Positions 5,413 through 13,167 of a stretch of DNA of 19,575 bases are shown here, piece after piece; position 1 is the stretch's first letter, and each line of letters begins with the position of its first letter. The notes below the pieces were generated by a model. That model was not told the origin of the DNA, searched no databases, and saw nothing but the letters and a program-made list of their open reading frames with translations. Both the position numbers and the translations under genes were made by a program. Source of the stretch: Mycobacterium sp. (lineage in GTDB: Bacteria > Actinomycetota > Actinomycetes > Mycobacteriales > Mycobacteriaceae); assembly GCA_023264755.1 (NCBI GenBank), contig JAHFVB010000019.1:1-19575 (forward strand), written 5' to 3'.

Positions 5413-7189
5413 TTGACAACTCGACCTTCTCAGTGGGGAGCGCGGGCGCGCGGTGAGCGGCGCGCAGAAACCTCCCGGTGCGCCGACGTCCGACCAGTTC
5501 GGTCGCGACGCCCTCGAGGAAGACCGTCCTACCGCCGACCAGGACGGCCGTCACCGTCTGGTCGTTGCGGTTGACCATCCGCGACAGCCCTCCGTACTGG
5601 GGGACGGCGGCCTCGGCGTAGCCATCGAGGCGTTCGTCGAGGCGGGTCGGATCGATCACGACGACGTCGGCCCGATCGCCGACCCGCAGGTGCCCGGCGT
5701 CGAGCCGGTACCAGTCCGCGAGCTCACCGGTCAACCGGTGGACGGCCCGTTCGACGGTCAGGAAGGGCGTGCCTGCCGCGGCCGCGTCCCGAACGTGGCG
5801 CAACAACCGCAGCCCCATGTTGTAGAAGGCCATGTTCCGCAGATGGGCGCCCGCGTCGGAGAAGCCCATTTGTACGCCCGGGTCGCGGGCGAGCTTCTTG
5901 AGCACTTCCGGGCGATGGTTGGAGATCGTCGTCCGCCAGCGCAGGGCCTTGCCGTGTTCGACCACCAGGTCCAGGAAGGCGTCGACGGGATGACAGCCCC
6001 GCTCGTCCGCCACGGCTCCGAAGGTCTTGCCGTTCACCGAGGAGTCGGGGCAGTCGACGATGTCGGCGTCGTAGAAGTCGCGCTGCCACACCCGCACGCC
6101 CAGCTTGTTCTCGTAGTCCTTGCGGAACTGGCGGCGGTAGGCCTGGTCGCGCATCAACTCGTTGCGCTCGACCTCGTCGCGCAGGTGCAGCGCCGCGGCT
6201 CCCGATCCGAACTCCTCGAAGATCACCAGGTCGATGCCGTCGGCGTACACCTCGAACGGCACGGGCAGGTGCTGCCACCGGAAGTTGCCCCCGAGCCGGT
6301 TGACCAACCGGGCCGCCGGACCCATCCCCAGGGCGGCGTAGGGATTGGACTTCACGTCCGCCGCCGACAGCAGGCTGGTCTTGAGCGGGTTGCGGAACAG
6401 CCCCAGTGACTGGGCCAACTGGGAGCCGACGTTGAGCGGATTCTTGACGTCCGGACCGGATTGCAGCACGCGACCCGTCCTGCGCAGCAACGACTTCAGT
6501 CGGCGCAGTTCGCGGGGCTTGGCATACGTCGACGGCAGCGTGCGCGAACGGCATACCTCGCCGTCGATCTTGTCGAAGAGCAGCTGCATCGACGACATGC
6601 CGACGAAACCGGCCCGCAGCGCCTCGTCCAGCATGCGCTCCATCGTCGCCTGTTCGGCCCTGGTGGGACGCTCGCCCTTGCGCGTCGCTCGATCCAGGCC
6701 CATGACCGCGGTCCGCATGTCGGAGTGCCCGATGAAGGCCGCCACGTTGGGTCCGAGCGGCAGCGACTCAAGGGCGGCCACGTACTCGTCGCAGCTCGAC
6801 CAGGTTCGGTGACCGTCGACGGCCTCGATCACGTGCTCCCTGGGAATGGCCTCGACGCGGCCGAACAGATCGCCCGCCTCGGTCCCGTCGACGTGGATGG
6901 TCGACAGCGAGCAGGAGCCGAGCATCACCGTCGTCACTCCGTGTCGAAGCGACTCGGACAGGGCGGGACCGCCGAGTACTTCTACGTCGTAGTGGGTGTG
7001 GATGTCGAGCAGGCCCGGCAGTACCCACTTGTCGGTCGCATCGATCACCTGCGGGCAGCCGGTCGCGTCCAGTTCGTCAGCGGTGATGGCGACGACGTGA
7101 CCGGCGCGGATCGCGATGTTGCGAATCGCAGATGCGGCACCGGTGCCGTCGAACCAACGGCCGTTGCGAATGATCGTGTCGTAGCTCAC
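5402..7189 (-). CDS. N-acyl-D-amino-acid deacylase-type amidohydrolase
   Basis: A 595-residue cytoplasmic metal-dependent hydrolase of the amidohydrolase superfamily, D-aminoacylase branch. From the GTG at 7189 it opens with VSYDTIIRNGRWFDGTG, the usual start of this family. Metal-binding His64 and His66 lie in DIHTHYD, the bridging-type Cys93 in GSCSLS, His155 in IGHSD, and the catalytic Asp in GFSDAGAH towards the C-terminus. The C-terminal GDRADVVVIDP strand closes the composite beta-sandwich. A TTG at 7225 would add 12 less family-like residues. The substrate is probably an acylated amine or cyclic amide; it cannot be fixed from sequence. It lies between the SDR gene (about 65 bp upstream) and the overlapping SnoaL-like gene, most likely in one operon. 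Confidence 0.9.
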   Translation of the reverse strand: MSYDTIIRNGRWFDGTGAASAIRNIAIRAGHVVAITADELDATGCPQVIDATDKWVLPGLLDIHTHYDVEVLGGPALSESLRHGVTTVMLGSCSLSTIHVDGTEAGDLFGRVEAIPREHVIEAVDGHRTWSSCDEYVAALESLPLGPNVAAFIGHSDMRTAVMGLDRATRKGERPTRAEQATMERMLDEALRAGFVGMSSMQLLFDKIDGEVCRSRTLPSTYAKPRELRRLKSLLRRTGRVLQSGPDVKNPLNVGSQLAQSLGLFRNPLKTSLLSAADVKSNPYAALGMGPAARLVNRLGGNFRWQHLPVPFEVYADGIDLVIFEEFGSGAAALHLRDEVERNELMRDQAYRRQFRKDYENKLGVRVWQRDFYDADIVDCPDSSVNGKTFGAVADERGCHPVDAFLDLVVEHGKALRWRTTISNHRPEVLKKLARDPGVQMGFSDAGAHLRNMAFYNMGLRLLRHVRDAAAAGTPFLTVERAVHRLTGELADWYRLDAGHLRVGDRADVVVIDPTRLDERLDGYAEAAVPQYGGLSRMVNRNDQTVTAVLVGGRTVFLEGVATELVGRRRTGRFLRAAHRAPALPTEKVELSSVG

Positions 7190-7254
7190 TCCGCAATAGA
7201 ACAGCCCGCGGCCCAGCGGTGTCAATCAAAAAGTGAACAGATCCAAGAAAATGT

Positions 7255-8181
7255 CTACACCGCTGTCCAGGCGTCGGGAAGGCGACCGTCGGTATCGGTG
7301 AACCCATACACCCGAGCCAGTTCGGCCGAGCTCACCGAGCGCTGATTCCAACGCGCCCGGTCCGCGTCCGCGGCGATGGCGACGACGCCCCGACCGAGGA
7401 ACCGCGGCGTCTCGGAATCGGCGAATCCGGGCGGCGCGACGGGGTAACCGTCGCCGCGCTCCGGGTCCATCGCCGAGGCCCAGTCGGCCTCGGTGACGCG
7501 GTAGTTGTCGAGCATCAGCTCCGAGCGCAACCAGCCTGGGGTGACGGCCACCGCCGTGCAGCCGAACGGGGCCAAGTCCTCACCCTGGCTGAAGGCGAGC
7601 CGGTTGACCGAGATCTTGGCCAGGTCGTAGAACACCGAGATCCGGTAGTGGTACGCGTTGTACTCCGCCGTTCCGTCGGTCACCTCGACCAGTAGGCCAC
7701 CCGGTCGCGCGGCAAGCAGCGGCAGCAGACAGTGCGACGTGATCAGGTGGGTATCGACGCCGAGGCTCAGAATGCGCAAGCCGTCCTCGAGATCGTGTTC
7801 CCAGATGGGCCGGTTCCAACTCGACGGCGGCCCCTTCAAGATCTCGGCGCCCCAGATGTCGTTGACCAGGATGTCGATGACGCCGTAGTCGCGGCGGACC
7901 AGCTCGGTGAGCGCACGCACCTGCGCGATGTCCAAGTGATCGGTCGGGACGGCCACGCCGACGCCGCCGAGCTCGGTCACCAATTGCGCCGTTTGCTCGA
8001 TGGTCTCCGGCCGGTCGTAGTCCGACGTCAGCGTTCCGGTGACGCTGCTGCGTCCCGTGCAGATCACCGTCGCACCCGCCTCGCCGAGCGCAGCCGCGAT
8101 GCCACGACCGGCGCCGCGCGTCGCTCCGGCGACCACGGCCACACGGCCCTCGAGGGTGGGAGCGCCGGGATTGTTGGCCAT
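7255..8181 (-). CDS. SDR-family oxidoreductase
   Basis: A 308-residue short-chain dehydrogenase/reductase with an N-terminal Rossmann fold. The cofactor motif GATRGAG is at residues 19-25, and the catalytic Tyr185-x-x-x-Lys189 lies in YDLAK. The usual NNAG is replaced by VNDIWG at 106-111, and the canonical catalytic Ser before the Tyr is not obvious (VTDGTAEYN). This variant pattern occurs in DHRS1-like SDRs. The GR after the second strand (TGRSS) suggests NADP(H). The ATG at 8181 places the Rossmann motif at the normal distance; an in-frame ATG at 8238 would add 19 unrelated residues and run into the divergent promoter region. It is the first gene of the probable SDR-amidohydrolase-SnoaL operon. 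Confidence 0.9.
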   Translation of the reverse strand: MANNPGAPTLEGRVAVVAGATRGAGRGIAAALGEAGATVICTGRSSVTGTLTSDYDRPETIEQTAQLVTELGGVGVAVPTDHLDIAQVRALTELVRRDYGVIDILVNDIWGAEILKGPPSSWNRPIWEHDLEDGLRILSLGVDTHLITSHCLLPLLAARPGGLLVEVTDGTAEYNAYHYRISVFYDLAKISVNRLAFSQGEDLAPFGCTAVAVTPGWLRSELMLDNYRVTEADWASAMDPERGDGYPVAPPGFADSETPRFLGRGVVAIAADADRARWNQRSVSSAELARVYGFTDTDGRLPDAWTAV

Positions 8182-8257
8182 GGGACCAGTATTCGCTGCA
8201 CAGCCCGTCTTCAACTGCGGTTCAGCAGATGAAGGCATACTCGGCGAAGTGACTCCG

Positions 8258-9184
8258 ATGCAGCGCTACCTCGCCGAAGAGATCGCCACCGACCACGTCG
8301 ACGGGTTGCTGTCCAGAAGAGAGGCACTGCGGCGGTTGGCCCTGATCGGGGTCGGAGCCACCGCGGCCACGTCCCTGATCGCCGCGTGCGGCTCCGGCGC
8401 CCAGCCCGCCAACTCGCCGAGCACGACGAAATCGCCGAGCGCGACCGGCGGACCCGCGGCGACCGGCGCCCAACCCGGCCCGCCGCCCGGCAGCGCACAG
8501 GCCGTCGCCACGGCGCCGGTGACCTGGACCGGTCCCCGTAGCGAGCTCCAGGGGGCCTGGGCGTCCGCACCCAGCCCGAAGGGGGCGGTACTCGTCGTCC
8601 ACGAGAACAAGGGCCTCACCGACTGGGTGCGCTCGGTCGCGGGCCGATTCGCCGGAATCGGATACTCCGCGCTGGCCATCGACCTGCTGTCGGCCGAAGG
8701 CGGCACGGCCAAGTTCTCCGACCCCGCGGAGGCGACCGCAGCGCTCAGCAAGATCTCGTCGGCGGACTTCGTCGCGGACATGAAGTCCGGACTCGACGAA
8801 CTTCAGCACCGCGCGCCGGCGGTGAAGATCGCCGCGGTCGGCTTCTGCATGGGCGGCGGCCTGGTGTGGCAGCTGCTCGCCGCGGGCGAACCTCGGCTCG
8901 CCGTGGCGGTGCCGTTCTACGGACCGCTGCCAGCAGGCGCCGACTTCGGCGGTTCCAAGCAGGCCGCGGTGCTCGGTTTCTACGGCTCCGAGGACGCCCG
9001 GGTCACCGGTACCAAGGCCGCCGCGCAGCAAGCACTCGACAAGGCCGGACTGGTGAATCAACTGGTCGTCGAGCAAGGCGCCAACCACGCATTCTTCAAC
9101 GACACCGGCGACCGCTACGACGCCACGGCCGCCGCCGACGCCTGGCAGCGCACCCAGGACTGGTTCACGAAGTATCTCGGCTAA
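8258..9184 (+). CDS. Tat-exported lipoprotein of the dienelactone hydrolase family
   Basis: A 308-residue alpha/beta-hydrolase. The N-terminal signal has a twin-arginine motif SRREALRRL from residue 19, a hydrophobic stretch, and the lipobox LIAAC with acceptor Cys44. This predicts folded export and lipid anchoring outside the membrane. A Pro/Ser/Thr/Gly-rich linker spans about 45-85. The dienelactone hydrolase triad is visible: Cys197 in GFCMGG, Asp246 in GSEDARV and His277 in GANHAFF. Classical members open lactones of muconate pathways in the cytoplasm, so an exported form probably hydrolyses another ester or lactone. The ATG at 8258 is chosen; a GTG at 8249 is possible. It diverges from the SDR gene across 76 bp. 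Confidence 0.9.
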   Translation: MQRYLAEEIATDHVDGLLSRREALRRLALIGVGATAATSLIAACGSGAQPANSPSTTKSPSATGGPAATGAQPGPPPGSAQAVATAPVTWTGPRSELQGAWASAPSPKGAVLVVHENKGLTDWVRSVAGRFAGIGYSALAIDLLSAEGGTAKFSDPAEATAALSKISSADFVADMKSGLDELQHRAPAVKIAAVGFCMGGGLVWQLLAAGEPRLAVAVPFYGPLPAGADFGGSKQAAVLGFYGSEDARVTGTKAAAQQALDKAGLVNQLVVEQGANHAFFNDTGDRYDATAAADAWQRTQDWFTKYLG

Positions 9185-9279
9185 CAGCCGGCCCGGGGGA
9201 ATCCGGTATTCACCGCCCATTCAGGTGATGGTTCACCCGGCGTTCGAGACCGCACATGCGCTCCCGTTGTGATCGACGA

Positions 9280-10386
9280 ATGCGGGTCGTGCAGGTCGCC
9301 AACTTCTACGGGCCGCGCTCGGGTGGGCTGCGTACCGCCGTGGATCGCTTGGGTGCGGAATACCGCGCGGCCGGCCACGAGGTGTACCTGGTGGTTCCGG
9401 GCCGCGAAGCCGAATGCTACGAGATGCCGTCGGGCGTCGTACGGATCTCGTTGCCCGCCAGGCTGATTCCGTTCACGGGCGGCTACCGGGCCGTACTGCC
9501 CGGACCGGTCCGCCTGCTTCTGGAGGAACTGCGGCCCGATGCGCTGGAAGTCTCGGACCGGCTCACGCTCCGTTCGCTGGGCCCGTGGGGACGCAGCCGT
9601 GCCGTGGCCACCGTGATGATCTCCCACGAACGACTCGATCGGCTGGTGGGACAGGTCCTTCCGGGCCGGCTCGCCCGCGCCGTCGCAGACGCCGCCAACC
9701 GCCGCACGGCCGCCAATTTCGACACCGTCGTGTGCACCACCGCATTCGCCAGGGCGGAGTTCGACCGGATCCGAGCCGCCAACGTGGTGACGGTGCCGCT
9801 GGGCGTCGATCTCGAACAGTTCCATCCGAGCCGGCACTCATGGCGGCTCCGCAGTCAGTGGGCGGCCAGGGAGCAGACGCTGTTGGTCCACTGCGGCAGG
9901 CTCTCCCTGGAGAAGCACGTGCATCGCAGCATCGATACCGTTGCCGAGCTGCGCAATTCGGGTGTCGATGCCAGGCTGGTCGTGGTCGGCGAGGGTCCGT
10001 TGCGGGCGCGTCTGGAGCGCCAGGCCGCCAAGCTGCCCGTCACCTTCACCGGGTTCATCGGGTGCCGGAGCACCGTCGCGGCGCTCCTGGCCTCGGCCGA
10101 CGTCGCGTTGGCGCCAGGGCCGCACGAGACCTTCGGACTGGCCGCACTCGAGGCCTTGGCCTGTGGCACCCCGGCGGTGGTGTCGAACACCTCGGCGCTG
10201 GCCGAACTGCTCACCACCGACAGCGGAGCAGCGACCGACAACGATCCGGCGGCGATTGCCAGGGCCGTCACGCGGATCATCGGGCGGCCCGAACCGTTTC
10301 GGCGGCACGACGCGCGCCGCAGGGCCGAGCAGTTCCCCTGGCCACGCTCGGCAGCCGGCATGCTCGGGGTGTTGGGCGCAAGCTAG
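9280..10386 (+). CDS. pimC: GT4-family glycosyltransferase, PimC-like mannosyltransferase
   Basis: A 368-residue GT-B glycosyltransferase of family GT4. The N-terminal VVQVANFYGPRSGG loop is the acceptor/phosphate-binding start, and the EX7E motif is Glu283 to Glu291 (ETFGLAALE) followed by ACGTPAVV. The sequence strongly recalls PimC of M. tuberculosis CDC1551, a GDP-mannose-dependent alpha-1,6-mannosyltransferase adding the third mannose in phosphatidylinositol mannoside synthesis; this identity rests on memory of that protein. The ATG at 9280 gives the family N-terminus; the ATG at 9256 would add eight basic residues. It acts on the cytoplasmic face of the membrane. It stands alone, followed by a GC-rich hairpin. 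Confidence 0.85.
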   Translation: MRVVQVANFYGPRSGGLRTAVDRLGAEYRAAGHEVYLVVPGREAECYEMPSGVVRISLPARLIPFTGGYRAVLPGPVRLLLEELRPDALEVSDRLTLRSLGPWGRSRAVATVMISHERLDRLVGQVLPGRLARAVADAANRRTAANFDTVVCTTAFARAEFDRIRAANVVTVPLGVDLEQFHPSRHSWRLRSQWAAREQTLLVHCGRLSLEKHVHRSIDTVAELRNSGVDARLVVVGEGPLRARLERQAAKLPVTFTGFIGCRSTVAALLASADVALAPGPHETFGLAALEALACGTPAVVSNTSALAELLTTDSGAATDNDPAAIARAVTRIIGRPEPFRRHDARRRAEQFPWPRSAAGMLGVLGAS

Positions 10387-10416
10387 CCCGCGACTCCGCG
10401 GGCCCCGCCGGGCTAG
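10383..10416 (+). terminator. Nested GC-rich hairpin after the PimC-like gene
   Basis: GCCCGCG-actc-CGCGGGC (10386-10403) forms a 7-bp stem with a 4-nt loop beginning at the stop codon. A competing outer pair CTAGCCCG/CGGGCTAG joins 10383-10390 to 10409-10416. There is no T-run, so this is at best a mycobacterial-type terminator. Confidence 0.5.
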
Positions 10417-10444
10417 ATTGTGCGGGTGGGCCGGGGTGCGCATC

Positions 10445-11131
10445 GTGTCTGAGCAGAAGGTCGCCACGGACTCCGACCGGACCCGAACCTTGTGGTTCGC
10501 GTTGCTGCTGACGCTGACCAATGGGTTCATGGACGCCCACACCTATTACGTGCGTGGCGGAGTATTCGCCAACGTGCAGACCGGCAACGTCATCTTCTTC
10601 GCGCTGGACATGTCGGAGCGGAAGATCACGGCCGCCATGGCGCACGTCTGGCCCATCCTCGCCTTCATGCTCGGCATGGTGTTGGCCGCTCACATCAAGT
10701 CGGGCCGGGTGGAACAGTTCCTCCCACGCCCGCTGGTGTGGACCATGGCCGTTCAGGTGGTGACTCTGGCGGTCATCGGGTTCGTGCCGAGCACCGTCCC
10801 GCACAACTACGTGACGGTGCCCATCGCCTTCCTGGCCGCGATGTAGATGGGGCTCTTTCGCAACATCGGCGACCTGGCCTATCTGCCAGTGGCCACGACG
10901 GGCAACCTGATGCGGTTCATCGAATCCGGTTACGACGGGTTCGTCGAGAAGCAGCGCGAGTCGCGCCGCGCGTGCGGCATCTACGGCACCTTGATCGTCG
11001 GCTTCGCCAGTGGTGCGGTCGTCGGAGCCTTCGCCAGTCGGGCGTGGGGTGTGCACGCCATCTGGTTGGCGGCGGGATTCCTGGCGGTCACGCTGGCGTT
11101 GTTCGTCGTCGACGAGCGGGTACTGCGTTGA
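10445..11131 (+). pseudogene. DUF1275/YoaK-family membrane protein interrupted by an in-frame amber codon
   Basis: The frame from GTG 10445 encodes 133 residues of a YoaK/DUF1275 membrane protein (NGFMDAHTYYVRGGVF, NVQTGN). It stops at TAG 10844-10846 and resumes in the same frame at ATG 10847 for 94 more residues (MGLFRNIGDLAYLPVATTGNL, then two hydrophobic helices). Together they make one full-length family member of about 227 residues. The TAG falls where relatives, as I recall them, carry Gln before the F-R-x-x-x TTGN segment, so a single CAG to TAG change explains it. Options are a recent pseudogene, a sequencing error, amber readthrough, or restart at the ATG that touches the stop (ATGTAGATG). 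The family function is not well defined. Confidence 0.85.
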
Positions 11132-11170
11132 GCTGACGACCGCGGCAACCGATGCTTCTGGCCCGGCGCT

Positions 11171-11195
11171 GTTTGGGGAAGCCTCGAGGAGGGCA
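11171..11195 (+). promoter_or_regulatory. Possible SigF-like promoter
   Basis: GTTT at 11171-11174 and GGGCA at 11191-11195 are separated by 16 nt, close to the mycobacterial SigF pattern GTTT-N15-17-GGGTA with one mismatch in the -10. It lies 59 bp upstream of the ATG at 11254. The match is short and could be chance. Confidence 0.3.
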
Positions 11196-11213
11196 CTCGC
11201 TGAATCAGCGAGT
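11195..11213. promoter_or_regulatory. Perfect 19-bp palindrome before a small membrane-protein gene
   Basis: ACTCGCTGA-A-TCAGCGAGT is a perfect 9+1+9 palindrome ending 40 bp before the ATG at 11254. A smaller ACGTC/GACGT hairpin follows at 11214-11230. It could be an operator for a dimeric repressor. A one-base loop makes an RNA hairpin less favourable. Confidence 0.5.
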
Positions 11214-11253
11214 ACGTCAATTCGCGACGTGCCATTGCCCCAAGGAGCCCGAC

Positions 11254-11748
11254 ATGACCAACACCGTCGTCTGGATCGTCGTCGCCGTCGTAGTGGTTCT
11301 GCTCTTGATCTTGGCGCTCTCGTTCTTCGCGCGAAGCGCCCGGGACCGCAAGCACCGCGCCGAGGCCGACCGCATCCGCGAAGAGGTCAGGGAGGAAAGC
11401 AGCCGGGTCGAGAAGCGTGAGGCCATCGCCGCCGAGACCGATGCCAAGGCCCGGGCCGCCGCCGCCGAAGCCGAGGCGAAGGCCGCCGAAGCCGCCCGCC
11501 TGGCCGAGCGGGCCAACACTCACCGCAGTGAGGCCGCCTCCTCGCGGGAACGCCTGGACGCCGAACTGGAACGCGCCGACGGCATGGACCCGCGACTCAA
11601 GGCCGAGGGCAGGCTCAACGACGACGCCGAGGACGGCGCCGCCGACGACCAGCTCAAGCGTGGCCATGTGAATGAGCCGGCCGAGCCCAAGCAGGCCGAG
11701 CTGCGCCACGCCACCGAGTCCGAAGCGCCCCGCCGAGTCGTCGGATAG
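11254..11748 (+). CDS. Membrane-anchored Ala/Glu-rich helical protein, function unknown
   Basis: A 164-residue protein that I cannot assign to a named family. One hydrophobic helix spans about residues 4-25 (VVWIVVAVVVVLLLILALSFF). It is followed by a highly charged Arg/Glu/Ala-rich region (30-115) with AEAEAKAAEAARLAERA periodicity, probably a long helix or coiled coil facing the cytoplasm. The C-terminal tail is acidic and then ends in APRRVVG. AAGGAG at 11242-11247 lies 6 nt before the ATG, which supports this start over the ATG at 11152. A palindrome and a possible SigF-like promoter precede it. It is convergent with cyp124, with only 9 bp between the stops. Confidence 0.82.
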   Translation: MTNTVVWIVVAVVVVLLLILALSFFARSARDRKHRAEADRIREEVREESSRVEKREAIAAETDAKARAAAAEAEAKAAEAARLAERANTHRSEAASSRERLDAELERADGMDPRLKAEGRLNDDAEDGAADDQLKRGHVNEPAEPKQAELRHATESEAPRRVVG

Positions 11749-11757
11749 GGGAGTCCG

Positions 11758-13041
11758 TCAGCCCCGCGGCGACCAGCACACCGGAAGCCGCTTGATGCCG
11801 TGGATGAACGCCGACTGCAGTCGGTCGGGTTCCTCCGTGGCGGCGAGGTCGGGAAGCTGCCGGTGGAGTTCCTCGAACGCCACCGTGATCTCCCGGCGGG
11901 CGAGGTTGGCTCCCAGGCAGAAGTGGGCACCACCGCCGCCGAAGCCGACATGCGGATTCGGATGGCGCTTCACGTCGAAGGTCCACGGGTCGTCGAACTT
12001 CGAGGCATCCCGGTTGGCCGAGCCGTACCACAGCGTGACCTTGTCGCCCTCAACCAGTTTCACGCCGCTCAACTCCGTCTCGCGAGTGACCGTGCGACGC
12101 ATGTAGGACACCGGGGAGGCCCACCGGACCAGCTCCTCGACGGCCGTCGGGGCGATGGTGGCGAAGTCGCTCCACCACAGGTCGCGTTGCTCGGGATGGC
12201 GGCTCAAGGCGAGCACGCCGTGGCTGATGGCGTTGCGCGTCGTCTCGTTGCCCGCCACCACCAGCAGGATGAAGAAGGAAGCGACTTCGGCCGAGGTCAA
12301 CCGCTCGCCGTCGAGCTCGGCCTGCACCAGGCTGGTGGTCAGATCCTCACCGGGGTGGGCCCGCCGGTCGTCGGCGAGCGCGGCGGCATAGGCCCCGATG
12401 TCCATGGCCACCTTGAGGAATTGCTCGAAGTCGGTGGCGATCTCCGGATCCCCGAACCCCAGGATCACGTTGGTCCAGTAGAAGACGCGTTGATGGTCCG
12501 CTTCGGGGATGCCCATCAGATCGCAGATGATCTGCAACGGCAGCGGACCGGCCAGCGCCGACACCAAGTCCGCCGAACCGTCGGGATGCTCGGCCACCAT
12601 GGCCTGGACCAGCCGCCGCGCGCGATCGCGGACCGAGTCCTCGACGCGGGCCAGCACCCGTGGCGTGAAGGCGCTTCGGACGATGTTGCGCAGTCGGGTG
12701 TGTCTGGGATCGTCCATCGCGATCATGGAACCGAAGTACTCGGCGAGCTCGGGCGTCTGATCGCCGATGGTGATGCCCATTGCGGAGCTGAAGAGCTCGG
12801 GATGGCGGCTGGCGTGGAACACGTCGTCGTACCGAGTGACCGCGTAGTGACCCGCGCCCATGGCGATGCCGTCGACCTCGAACTCCGACTGCAACGAGAC
12901 CGGCGCCTCCCGCCGAAGCGTGGCGAAGGCCCCGTCGCGCAGCTCGTCGTCGAGTGCCCAAAAGTCCCAGGAGCCGAGGTCGATGTCGGAAAGTGGCACG
13001 TCGGGAGGCGGCTGCCCATTGACCCGCGTCGAGACACCCAC
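11758..13041 (-). CDS. cyp124: Cytochrome P450 CYP124-type methyl-branched lipid omega-hydroxylase
   Basis: A 427-residue soluble P450. The I-helix motif AGNETT is at 263-268, the K-helix ExxR at 303-306, and the haem-binding FGGGGAHFC ends in the thiolate ligand Cys375. The sequence parallels M. tuberculosis CYP124 (Rv2266, 428 residues) throughout, for example LPLQIICDLMGIP, ILGFGDP, EELVRWASPV and FIHGIK. CYP124 hydroxylates the terminal carbon of methyl-branched lipids such as phytanic acid and isoprenoids, and can oxidise cholest-4-en-3-one. The start is GTG (MGVSTRVNGQPPP), with a GAGG-type sequence about 9 nt upstream. It diverges from the monooxygenase gene across 126 bp that hold a large inverted repeat, which suggests shared control. 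Electrons must come from ferredoxin partners not seen here. Confidence 0.94.
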   Translation of the reverse strand: MGVSTRVNGQPPPDVPLSDIDLGSWDFWALDDELRDGAFATLRREAPVSLQSEFEVDGIAMGAGHYAVTRYDDVFHASRHPELFSSAMGITIGDQTPELAEYFGSMIAMDDPRHTRLRNIVRSAFTPRVLARVEDSVRDRARRLVQAMVAEHPDGSADLVSALAGPLPLQIICDLMGIPEADHQRVFYWTNVILGFGDPEIATDFEQFLKVAMDIGAYAAALADDRRAHPGEDLTTSLVQAELDGERLTSAEVASFFILLVVAGNETTRNAISHGVLALSRHPEQRDLWWSDFATIAPTAVEELVRWASPVSYMRRTVTRETELSGVKLVEGDKVTLWYGSANRDASKFDDPWTFDVKRHPNPHVGFGGGGAHFCLGANLARREITVAFEELHRQLPDLAATEEPDRLQSAFIHGIKRLPVCWSPRG

Positions 13042-13085
13042 GTCGCATCACCTCACCATCGAGAACGTGATGGGCCCGAGCGTAG

Positions 13086-13155
13086 CGCCACGTCGGCCCG
13101 GCGCCCGGACAATGACCGGAGTTCCCTCGATGACCTGCGCCGGCCCGACGTGGCG
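13086..13155. promoter_or_regulatory. 19-bp inverted repeat in the cyp124-monooxygenase divergent promoter region
   Basis: CGCCACGTCGGCCCGGCGC (13086-13104) and GCGCCGGCCCGACGTGGCG (13137-13155) are reverse complements at 18 of 19 positions, separated by 32 nt. The pair fills most of the 126 bp between the divergent starts; the right arm ends 12 nt before the monooxygenase ATG. It may be a paired operator or a leader-RNA stem. Confidence 0.7.
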
Positions 13156-13167
13156 TGATAGCACCGG

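Noticed and set aside
10847..11131. A separate 94-residue gene starting at the ATG after the amber codon
   Set aside because: It is in frame with the preceding 133 residues and supplies the missing second half of the DUF1275 fold; treating it as independent ignores the upstream half.
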